Source: Alphaproteobacteria bacterium (GTDB lineage Bacteria > Pseudomonadota > Alphaproteobacteria > SHWA01). From it: DNA of 39,394 bases. Positions within the stretch are counted from its first letter, which is position 1. Every line of letters begins with the position of its first letter. The DNA lies in assembly GCA_009693995.1 (NCBI GenBank), contig SHWA01000010.1, positions 1-39,394 on the forward strand, in the 5' to 3' direction. Made by a program: the position numbers and the translations under genes. Below the pieces are notes generated by a model, which ran no database searches, was not told where the DNA came from, and was given only the letters and a program-made list of their open reading frames with translations. Of this stretch, positions 31,904-39,394 are shown piece by piece.

Positions 31904-32682
31904 CCGATGGAAGCCTCCGCAGTCCCGAACTGGCCGAAATCAACCAACACGCGATCACCCAGGGCGATTCTCACCGGCTCCATGCACGTACCGGTAGTGA
32001 CCACCTGTCCAGCCAGGAGGGGCTCGCCGCGCTCGGCGCGGTCGTTGGCGAGCCAGGTGAGGGCGATGCGCGGATCGCCCAGCACGTTGGCGCCGATTCC
32101 ATCGCGCACCCAACGTCCGTTGATCTGCATGCGTGCCGGATGGCGGGAAAGATCGACCCCGCGCCAGCCCTGGGCGTCGGCGCCGAGTACCAGGAAGTTC
32201 GCGCAAGCGTCGTCGGCGACCAGCTGCGGCGCGCCGGCCTTGGCGAACTCCCGGATGCGCGAGTCGGGAATCTCGATCGCCGGATGCAGCGCGAGCACCC
32301 GCGCCATCACCTCGTCGGTGGTGTAGGGCCGCTCCCCGGCCGGCAGATCGGCGGCGATCCGGAACGCGAACTCGGCCTCCGCCACCGCCATGTGCAGGCG
32401 CCGCAAGGGCAACCGCGCCGGGCTGCGGTGCAGGCGATCCGCCAGGAGGCGGCCGGCCAAGGGCGAGGTGACCTGCAAATGGGCCTGGCCGGCCTTGCTG
32501 GTGGCCGCGATCTTCCAGCCAACCACGGGTTGGCCGCTGACCTTGGGCAGGGCCGCCTGGGCGGCATAGCCTTCATCGAGCGTGCGCGGGCGGCAATCGG
32601 CCCCCAGCCCGTCGATCAGGCGCTCGTCTCGCCAGGCGCCCCAGATCGTCTCGGCCGCCCGGGCCGCCCGTCCATCGGTCAT
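31897..32682 (-). CDS. 2-oxo-pent-4-enoate hydratase-like protein (MhpD/FAH superfamily)
   Basis: A 261-residue member of the fumarylacetoacetase superfamily, hydratase/decarboxylase branch. Typical segments are GYAAQAALPKVSGQPVVGWKIAATS, VAEAEFAFRIAADLP (metal-binding E-x-E), HPAIEIPDSR, and LAWxxN-like TWLANDRAERGEPLLAGQVVTTG near the C-terminus. Members add water to 2-hydroxypentadienoate or related enols in meta-cleavage pathways, using a divalent metal. The start is ATG 32682, with GGGGGAG upstream. It stands convergent to two dienelactone-hydrolase-family genes, which also act on aromatic ring-cleavage products. No ring-cleavage dioxygenase is seen here. Confidence 0.85.
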   Translation of the reverse strand: MTDGRAARAAETIWGAWRDERLIDGLGADCRPRTLDEGYAAQAALPKVSGQPVVGWKIAATSKAGQAHLQVTSPLAGRLLADRLHRSPARLPLRRLHMAVAEAEFAFRIAADLPAGERPYTTDEVMARVLALHPAIEIPDSRIREFAKAGAPQLVADDACANFLVLGADAQGWRGVDLSRHPARMQINGRWVRDGIGANVLGDPRIALTWLANDRAERGEPLLAGQVVTTGTCMEPVRIALGDRVLVDFGQFGTAEASIGG

Positions 32683-32773
32683 GTAGAATCTCCCCCAACA
32701 AGTCGAAGATATGTTAGCGTTTTTGGCGGGGAGGACCAGGCAGGGCTATACCTCCAGTGCGTCGGAAGTTTTG

Positions 32774-32784
32774 CTGCATCGCAA
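32774..32784. promoter_or_regulatory. PhaR-like palindrome 1 upstream of phasin
   Basis: CTGCATCGCAA, with core TGCATCGCA, fits the CTGC-N3-GCAG operator described for the PHA regulator PhaR except for the last base. It lies 19 bases upstream of TTGACA (32793-32798) edge to edge, and 48 bases centre to centre from the second copy. Confidence 0.5.
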
Positions 32785-32792
32785 TATTTCCC

Positions 32793-32821
32793 TTGACAGC
32801 GCGCAGCATAATCTCCATTTT
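32793..32821 (+). promoter_or_regulatory. Candidate phasin promoter
   Basis: TTGACA at 32793-32798 is a perfect -35 consensus. At 17-base spacing the -10 would be CATTTT (32816-32821), which is weak; CATAAT at 32807-32812 is a better -10 but too close. Either way the start would lie between the two PhaR-like palindromes or at the second. Confidence 0.35.
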
Positions 32822-32832
32822 GTGCATTGCAG
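32822..32832. promoter_or_regulatory. PhaR-like palindrome 2 upstream of phasin
   Basis: GTGCATTGCAG, core TGCATTGCA, matches CTGC-N3-GCAG except for its first base. It lies about 38 bases before the phasin start codon, where a bound repressor would block transcription. Both copies share the core TGCATNGCA. Confidence 0.5.
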
Positions 32833-32869
32833 CAAACGGGCACTGCGGCACCTCCCTAGGAGAACAACC

Positions 32870-33325
32870 ATGGCAGCCAACAATCCATTCCTGAACGGCA
32901 ACTTCGGCAAGCTTGCGGAGACCTTCAAGGTTCCGCAGATCGACCTGGAAGCCATCATGGCGTTCCAGCGCAAGAATCTGGATGCCTTCACGGCTGCCAA
33001 CAAGGCAGTCAGCGAGGCGATCCGCACCATCATCACGCGTCAGACGGACATGCTCAGCGCGGCCATGAAGGAAGCCATGGGCGCCAGTCGCGACATGATG
33101 AAGGTCAGCGACCCGCAGCAGGCCGCTTCCAATCAGGCGGAACTGACCAAGGCCGCGTTCGAGCGTACGCTCGATGCGGTGCGCGAGAGCGCGGCGACCC
33201 TCGCCAAGTCGAACACCGAGGCCCTCGAGGTCATCAGCAAGCGCATGGTCGCGTCCTTCGGCGAGATCAAGCAGATGACCGACACCAAGAAGAGCGAGTC
33301 CAAGGCCGAGGCGAAGCGGGCCTAA
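32870..33325 (+). CDS. Phasin family protein
   Basis: A 151-residue helical protein of the phasin family, which coats polyhydroxyalkanoate granules. The pattern is clear: short N-terminus, FGKLAETFKVPQIDLEAIMAFQRKNLDAFTAANKAVSEAIRTI, then long amphipathic helix with ASNQAELTKAAFERTLDAVRESAATLAKSNTEALEVI and a Lys/Ala-rich tail. The start is ATG 32870, with TAGGAGA upstream. Two TGCATNGCA palindromes in the promoter region suggest control by PhaR, which releases such promoters when PHA granules form. A very strong hairpin follows the gene, so it is probably transcribed alone. No PHA synthase gene is in the window. Confidence 0.92.
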   Translation: MAANNPFLNGNFGKLAETFKVPQIDLEAIMAFQRKNLDAFTAANKAVSEAIRTIITRQTDMLSAAMKEAMGASRDMMKVSDPQQAASNQAELTKAAFERTLDAVRESAATLAKSNTEALEVISKRMVASFGEIKQMTDTKKSESKAEAKRA

Positions 33326-33357
33326 TCCGTCTCGCATCTGTCTGCTGGCATCCACAG

Positions 33358-33396
33358 CGACCAGCGTTCGGGAGGATCCCTCCCGAACGCTGGTCG
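33358..33396 (+). terminator. Very strong hairpin after phasin
   Basis: CGACCAGCGTTCGGGAGG (33358-33375), loop ATC, and its full complement (33379-33396): a perfect 18-pair stem. It is followed by a weakly T-containing stretch (TCGTGATTCT). It lies between the phasin stop (33325) and csaA (33418) and is the most stable simple hairpin I see in the window. Confidence 0.8.
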
Positions 33397-33417
33397 TCGT
33401 GATTCTGGGCCTCCTCG

Positions 33418-33753
33418 ATGCCTCTCACCTTCGACGAGTTCCTGAAGGTCGACATCCGGGTCGGGACCATCGTCCGCGCCGAGCCGTTCCCGGAGGCGCG
33501 CAAGCCGGCATTCAAGCTCTGGGTCGACTTCGGACCCGAAATCGGGGTGAAACGCTCCTCGGCCCAGATCACCGTCCTATATCCGTTGGCGGATCTAGTG
33601 GGCCGCCAAGTCGCCGCCGTGGTCAACTTTCCGCCGCGGCAGATCGGCCCCTTCCTCTCCGAGGCGCTGGTGCTCGGCTTCCCCGACAGGGGCGGCAATG
33701 TCTGCCTGATCCGCCCCGACTCACCCGTCCCGAACGGCGAGCGGCTGTTCTGA
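33418..33753 (+). CDS. csaA: tRNA-binding protein CsaA
   Basis: A 111-residue single-domain protein of the OB-fold EMAP/CsaA family, which binds tRNA and is described as an export-related chaperone. Family marks are FLKVDIRVGTIVRAEPFPEARKPAFKLWVDFG at 8-39, KRSSAQIT at 45-52, GRQVAAVVNFPPRQIGPFLSEALVLGF at 62-88 and the ending P-N-G-x-R-L-F. Length is exactly that of the family. No strong ribosome-binding site precedes ATG 33418, and the phasin terminator ends 21 bases before it, so it may have weak expression or its own promoter inside the hairpin region. Confidence 0.92.
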   Translation: MPLTFDEFLKVDIRVGTIVRAEPFPEARKPAFKLWVDFGPEIGVKRSSAQITVLYPLADLVGRQVAAVVNFPPRQIGPFLSEALVLGFPDRGGNVCLIRPDSPVPNGERLF

Positions 33754-33898
33754 GCCGTCCCGCGCCAGGCAAGTCGGCGTGACGGCAACCGCGGGCCTGG
33801 GCTAGACTCTACCCATGGCTCGCCAACCATCCAGCCGCAGGGTGTCTCCTGGCCGGACGGCGACTGCAGCGCGACGGAGAGATTGAGCGCGAGGGGGC

Positions 33899-34789
33899 AT
33901 GGCGACCGGCTGGTGGGCAGCGTTGCAGCGGTATTCGTCGAAAGACGCCGCGTGGCCGCGTCCGCTGCGGCCGCTGGTGGCCGCCGCCTTGTCCTTCATG
34001 GCGCACAACGCCACGCAGCAGGCGGGGCATGTCGCCTTCAGCGCGTTCCTGTCGATATTCCCGTTCTTCATCTTCCTGATCACCATCGCCGGCAACGTCG
34101 GGCAGAGCGAGGCGGCTCGCGCCGCCATCGACTACAACCTCGATCTGATGCCGGAGCAGGTGGCCAAGGTCATCCGCCCGCTCATGGCCGAGGTGCTGGC
34201 CCGCCCGCGCGGCGGGCTGATGACCCTCGGCTTCCTGGGCACCCTCTGGGCGGTTTCCTCCAGCATCGATTCACTCCGCCTCGCCCTCGAGGAGGCCTAT
34301 GGCGTGCACCGGCCGCGACCATTCTGGCGGCGGCGGGCGCAGGGCGTGGTCCTGGTGCTACTGGCAGGAACCGCGCTGATCGCCAGCAATTTCCTGATGA
34401 TCCTAGGGCCGCTGCTGTGGCGGCTGTCGATCGACTACTTCGAGGTGTTCGAGCTGCTGGAGTGGCGGCCGCTCTGGGACGGTATCCGCTATGGGATCGG
34501 TGCAACCGGTGCGCTGGTGGTGTTTGCGCTGCTCTACCGCTGGCTACCCAATCTGCGGCAGGACTGGCGCAACGTGCTGCCGGGCGCCGCGCTCGCAGTC
34601 ATGCTCTGGGTGGTGGTGGCGAGCGGCTTCGGTTTCTATCTCAGCACGCTCGCCAACACCCCCGTCACCTATGGCTCGCTCGGCGGTGTGGCGGTGACGC
34701 TCTTGTTCTTCTACCTCAGCGCCATGACCTTCATCTTCGGCGCCGAGTTCAATGCGGCGCTCTCCAAGCGGCGGGGCCGCGGAACCTAA
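33899..34789 (+). CDS. YihY/BrkB-family inner-membrane protein
   Basis: A 296-residue membrane protein of the YihY/virulence factor BrkB family. It has about six transmembrane helices: VAFSAFLSIFPFFIFLITIAG, GGLMTLGFLGTLWAVSS, GVVLVLLAGTALIAS, YGIGATGALVVFALLYRW, ALAVMLWVVVASGFGFYLS and GVAVTLLFFYLSAMTFIFGAEFNA. The ending FGAEFNA and the NTPVTYGSLGG loop are diagnostic. Function is not firmly known. ATG 33899 follows GAGGGGG. Its TAA overlaps the stop of the convergent DUF1330 gene by 3 bases. The 145 bases upstream show nothing I can name. Confidence 0.9.
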   Translation: MATGWWAALQRYSSKDAAWPRPLRPLVAAALSFMAHNATQQAGHVAFSAFLSIFPFFIFLITIAGNVGQSEAARAAIDYNLDLMPEQVAKVIRPLMAEVLARPRGGLMTLGFLGTLWAVSSSIDSLRLALEEAYGVHRPRPFWRRRAQGVVLVLLAGTALIASNFLMILGPLLWRLSIDYFEVFELLEWRPLWDGIRYGIGATGALVVFALLYRWLPNLRQDWRNVLPGAALAVMLWVVVASGFGFYLSTLANTPVTYGSLGGVAVTLLFFYLSAMTFIFGAEFNAALSKRRGRGT

Positions 34790-35076
34790 TCGGCGCCCTC
34801 GACGATGATCAGGTTGCCGGTCGAGTTGGCGTGCCGGATCGGCAGGAGCTTCTGGTACTCGGGCGAGTTGTACCAGGAGAGCAACGTCGCCTTGTCGGGA
34901 AAGCCCATAATCACGAACCGCTTCGGCTTCAGGTTGCCCTCGAGCACTTCGTAGGCTTGGCTGCGGGCGACGTACCAGCCGCCGTACTTCTTGAGCAGGG
35001 GCGGATTGTCCTTGCTGTATTCCTTGTACTTCTCGGGGTCGTGCACCTCGACGTCGGCAACCAGGTAGCAGGCCAT
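34786..35076 (-). CDS. DUF1330 domain protein
   Basis: A 96-residue protein of the DUF1330 family (dimeric alpha-beta barrel fold). The pattern is clear: MACYLVADVEVHDPEKYKEY, GGWYVARSQAYEVLEG, RFVIMGFPDKATLLSWYNSPEYQKLLPIR and the ending LIIVEG. Biochemical role is unknown; members resemble small heme-free monooxygenases and stress proteins. The start is ATG 35076, with GAGGGAG upstream. It is convergent with the BrkB-type gene and divergent from aceB. Confidence 0.92.
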   Translation of the reverse strand: MACYLVADVEVHDPEKYKEYSKDNPPLLKKYGGWYVARSQAYEVLEGNLKPKRFVIMGFPDKATLLSWYNSPEYQKLLPIRHANSTGNLIIVEGAD

Positions 35077-35223
35077 CGCATGTCTCCCTCGGGCATCTGG
35101 AACGGGGCGGAAGAGTAGCGGATGGCCCCGGCCCGCGCCATGCGCGCGGCCGAGATTGAGTTGACGCCACGCTTCCGCCAGGATGGCGCCCGGTTTCAGG
35201 GGCGGCGATAAGGACGGTACCTA

Positions 35224-36861
<1,638 letters not shown>

Positions 36862-36870
36862 GGCCGGCGC

Positions 36871-38133
36871 TCACAGCATCAGGCCGGCGACCGCGCCGGT
36901 CATGCAGGCCGCGATGGTGCCGGAGATGATCGAGCGCGCGCCGAGCGCCACCACCTCGCCCCGGCGCTCTGGCACCAAGGTGGCGAGCCCGCCGATCATG
37001 ATGCCGAGGCTGCCCAGGTTGGCGAAGCCGCACAGGCCGTAGAGCATGATGACCTGGCTGCGCGGGCTCAAGGTTCCCGGCGGCAGGGCGGCGAGCTGCA
37101 GGTAGGCGATCAATTCGTTGAGCACGATCTTGGTGCCGAGGAGCGCCCCGGCGGCCGCCGCCTCGGCCCAGGGCACGCCCATGGCGAAGGCGACCGGCGC
37201 CAGGCCGGCGCCGAGCATGCGCTCCAAGGTCAGGGGCGTGCCGGCAATCGTCGGCAGCAGCGCCAGCCCCTGGTTCACCAGGTGCACCAGCGCGACCAGG
37301 ACCAACAGCATCGCGATCACGTTGATCAGCAGGGTGACACCGTCGAGCGTCCCGCGGGTGATCGCGTCCATGACCCCGGCGTATGGCTCACCCATGGCTC
37401 CGCCGCCCCCGGTCGCCGGTCGGTCCTCGGGCAGCATCAGGCGCGCGACCATGATCGCCGCCGGCGCGCTGATCAGCGAGGCGATCAGGATGTGGCCAAG
37501 CGCGTTCGGGATCACGTCCTTCAGGATCACCGCGTAGAGCACCATGACAGTCCCGGCGATGGTCGCCATGCCGGCGGTCATCACGATGAACAATTCGCCC
37601 CGGCTGAGAACCCGCAGATACGGGCGGATCAGGAGTGGCGCCTCGATCATGCCGACGAACACGTTGGCTGCGGTCGCCACGCCGACCGCGCCGCCGACGC
37701 CGAGCGTGCGTTCCAGCGCGAACGCGAACACCCCGACCACCCGCGGCAGAATGCCCCAGTGGAACAGCACCGCCGAGAGGGCGCTGACCACCAGGATCAG
37801 CGGCAGCGCGCGGGTCGCCAGGATGAAGCTGGCGCCCGGCCGGGTTTCCAGGAACGGCAGTGGCGCGCCGCCGAGATAGCCGAAAACGAAGCCGGTGCCG
37901 GCATCGGCCGCCTGCTGCACGGCGGTCACGGCCCCGTTCAGGACCAGAAGGGCCTTCTCGACCGCCGGCACGCCGAGCAGGAGCGCCGCGATCGCCGCCT
38001 GAAGCGCGAGGCCGGCGCAGGCGATGCGCAGCGCGGGGCGGATCGGCGGCAGCCGGCCACCGGTCTCCAGGGCACCCAGGGCGTAGGCGACCATGGTCAG
38101 GGCGAGAAGTCCGCCCAGGCTCTGCCAGATCAT
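36871..38133 (-). CDS. Concentrative nucleoside transporter (CNT/NupC family) with altered QTE motif
   Basis: A 420-residue inner-membrane symporter with the CNT architecture, including GTKIVLNELIAYLQLA and LYGLCGFANLGSLGI, which carry the Asn/Glu and Asn/Ser residues that bind the ribose. In hairpin 1 the nucleoside-binding GQTE motif reads G161-M162-I163-E164 followed by APLLIRPYL; the glutamate is kept but the Gln and Thr that contact the base are replaced. Substrate range may therefore differ from typical nucleosides. The start ATG 38133 overlaps the TGA of the upstream ABC permease gene in an ATGA, so it is translated as part of that operon. Confidence 0.88.
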   Translation of the reverse strand: MIWQSLGGLLALTMVAYALGALETGGRLPPIRPALRIACAGLALQAAIAALLLGVPAVEKALLVLNGAVTAVQQAADAGTGFVFGYLGGAPLPFLETRPGASFILATRALPLILVVSALSAVLFHWGILPRVVGVFAFALERTLGVGGAVGVATAANVFVGMIEAPLLIRPYLRVLSRGELFIVMTAGMATIAGTVMVLYAVILKDVIPNALGHILIASLISAPAAIMVARLMLPEDRPATGGGGAMGEPYAGVMDAITRGTLDGVTLLINVIAMLLVLVALVHLVNQGLALLPTIAGTPLTLERMLGAGLAPVAFAMGVPWAEAAAAGALLGTKIVLNELIAYLQLAALPPGTLSPRSQVIMLYGLCGFANLGSLGIMIGGLATLVPERRGEVVALGARSIISGTIAACMTGAVAGLML

Positions 38134-38939
38134 GACGCTGGTCTCCTCGCTCCCTGTCCATGGCGGCGACGGCCAGGAGCGGTCGCCGGTTCGATCAGGA
38201 TATGCAGGGCGAGCGCGGACAGGAAGATCGCGAGGCCGGGTGCCAGCATCAGAGTCGGATGCTCGAGCATGTGGGGGCGGTATTCGAACAGCATCGCGCC
38301 CCAGTCGGGCTGCCCGACTTCCACGCCGAGGCCGAGAAACGCAAGCGACGCATAGGAGATCGCGTGGCGCGCGGCGTCGCTGCCGAGATAGGTGCGGAGG
38401 ACGTCGAGGGCGTCGGGGCCGATGTGGCGGACGATCGCCCGCAGCCGGCCGACCCCGAGCGCCTCGGCCGCGCGGACGTGGGGCAGCACCCGGGCGCGCC
38501 GGGTCAGGCCGTGGGCGAGGATGGCGAATGGGCCAAAGCCGCCGAGGCCGAGGGCGATCCCGGCGCTTACCGGCGACAGGCCGAAGAGGGCGCCAGCCGC
38601 GAGCCCGAGCACTATTGGGGGCAGGATCAGGCCGAGGTCGGCGAGGAGCATAAGCGCCGCGGCGAGCGCAGGCGGGGCAAAGGTGGCCGTAGTTCCGAGG
38701 GCCGTGCCGACCGAGCTGGAGACGACGGCGACGATCAAGACGACGAGGGCCGTCCGCGCCGCGTCTGCCAGCAGGCGCGACAGGACGTCGCGTCCCAGGT
38801 GGTCGGTGCCGAGCGGGTGTGCAGCGCTTGCCTCAGCATGTCGGGCGGCGAGGTCGATGGCCGCCGGATCGTGAGGCTGCCACCAGCCCGCGACGAGGAA
38901 CAGGACGGCGAGCAAGGCGGCTGCAACGGAGCGGCGCAC
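38130..38939 (-). CDS. ABC transporter permease, DppC/OppC type
   Basis: A 269-residue inner-membrane permease of the peptide/nickel ABC family. It has HPLGTDHLGRDVLSRLLADAART near residue 45 (the family's N-terminal signature), the cytoplasmic EAA loop RAAEALGVGRLRAIVRHIGPD, and the ending LEVGQPDWG-like GLGVEVGQPDWGAMLFEYRP. I take GTG 38939 as start; it lies 4 bases after the stop of the upstream permease and has AGGAG upstream. The open frame further upstream only overlaps that gene. The 3' end overlaps the CNT start by ATGA. The binding protein and ATPases are not in the window. Confidence 0.88.
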   Translation of the reverse strand: MRRSVAAALLAVLFLVAGWWQPHDPAAIDLAARHAEASAAHPLGTDHLGRDVLSRLLADAARTALVVLIVAVVSSSVGTALGTTATFAPPALAAALMLLADLGLILPPIVLGLAAGALFGLSPVSAGIALGLGGFGPFAILAHGLTRRARVLPHVRAAEALGVGRLRAIVRHIGPDALDVLRTYLGSDAARHAISYASLAFLGLGVEVGQPDWGAMLFEYRPHMLEHPTLMLAPGLAIFLSALALHILIEPATAPGRRRHGQGARRPAS

Positions 38940-38943
38940 GGCG

Positions 38944-39394
38944 CTACGCGCTCCTGGCGAGGCGCGGGTCGAGACACAGCGACAACAGCCCGGCGGCGCT
39001 GTGCACCGCGACCATCCATGCCGCCACCACGACGACGTAGGCCTGTAGAACGGGGTAGTCGCGGGCGGCGACGCTGTCGACCGCGAACTGGCTGAAGCCC
39101 GGCACCGCGAACACGACTTCCGTGACGGCGGTGCCGCCGACGACCCAGGCGGCCTCCGGCACCACGGCGGCGACCAGGGTGATGGCGACGTGCCGGCGAC
39201 CATGACGCCAGAGGGCGGTACGGCGGCGCAATCCCTTGGCGAGCGCCGTGCGGAAATAGGGTTGCTGGACGACGCGCAGGAACTCGATCCGCACCACGCG
39301 CGACAGGCTGCCGCAGGAGTAGAGCGCGATCAGGGCGACGGAGAGCAACAGTCGGGTTGCCCCGTCGCTGCCATAGGGCTGGAAGAGACGCAGG
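38944..39394 (-). CDS. ABC transporter permease, DppB/OppB type (N-terminus beyond window)
   Basis: The C-terminal 149 residues of a Dpp/Opp-type permease; the frame is open to the right edge. Visible family marks are SRVVRIEFLRVVQQPYFRTALAKGL, which is the EAA-loop region, and VPEAAWVVGGTAVTEVVFAVPGFSQFAVDSVAARDYPVLQA, the typical G-E/T-V-x-E-x-VF-x-x-PG segment. It is the first of three coupled minus-strand genes (DppB-like, DppC-like, CNT). Substrate (dipeptide, nickel, oligopeptide or other) cannot be told. A near-complete module probably continues outside the window. Confidence 0.85.
   Translation of the reverse strand, partial: LRLFQPYGSDGATRLLLSVALIALYSCGSLSRVVRIEFLRVVQQPYFRTALAKGLRRRTALWRHGRRHVAITLVAAVVPEAAWVVGGTAVTEVVFAVPGFSQFAVDSVAARDYPVLQAYVVVVAAWMVAVHSAAGLLSLCLDPRLARSA

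Overview
The window is GC-rich (my impression about two-thirds G+C) and densely coded. It looks like an alphaproteobacterial, probably Rhodospirillales-like, chromosome. The best support is the block prs - rplY (L25) - pth - ychF at 27.0-30.5 kb, a housekeeping arrangement common in that class. A phasin, malate synthase and many small-molecule catabolic enzymes fit the same kind of organism. This taxonomic statement is inference; there is no rRNA or tRNA gene here.

Left part (1-16.2 kb): the 3' end of an acyl-CoA carboxylase carboxyltransferase, then two tandem ferritin-like (diiron-type) paralogues, the second of which has lost metal-ligand positions. Next come three tandem TRAP-type solute-binding proteins, with no TRAP membrane subunits in the window; each is followed by a similar terminator hairpin. 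A minus-strand pair encodes a thiamine-diphosphate enzyme resembling sulfoacetaldehyde acetyltransferase and a cyclase/kynurenine-formamidase-like hydrolase. Divergent from it is a four-gene plus-strand operon: two HyuB-type subunits of equal length, one HyuA-type ATPase subunit, and a class III aminotransferase. I read this as an uncharacterised uptake-plus-catabolism region for a small carboxylated, possibly nitrogen-containing, substrate.

Middle part (16.1-26.9 kb): glucose-6-phosphate isomerase followed by a DadA-like FAD oxidoreductase (minus strand); a luciferase-like flavin monooxygenase divergent from a MocR-type regulator with a palindrome across its start codon; a beta-hydroxyacid dehydrogenase and a zinc alcohol dehydrogenase; an amidase divergent from an M24-fold protein that lacks all five peptidase metal ligands; then a tiny lipobox ORF overlapping a lipoprotein gene.

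Right part (27-39.4 kb): the prs-rplY-pth-ychF block; twin dienelactone-hydrolase-family enzymes; a 2-oxo-pentenoate hydratase-like gene; a phasin with two TGCATNGCA palindromes resembling PhaR sites in its promoter region; CsaA; a BrkB/YihY membrane protein; a DUF1330 protein; malate synthase A; and a minus-strand operon of two Dpp-type ABC permeases (the first cut by the window edge) translationally coupled to a CNT-family nucleoside transporter with an altered QTE motif.

No CRISPR array, insertion sequence, phage gene, tRNA or rRNA was seen. No gene-free stretch exceeds about 230 bases. The most unusual points are the apparent ATG-to-ACG change at the start of the first binding-protein gene, the paired paralogues in which one copy carries an altered metal site (ferritin-like pair, HyuB pair), and the HyuB-HyuB-HyuA/Xsc-like cluster of unknown substrate.
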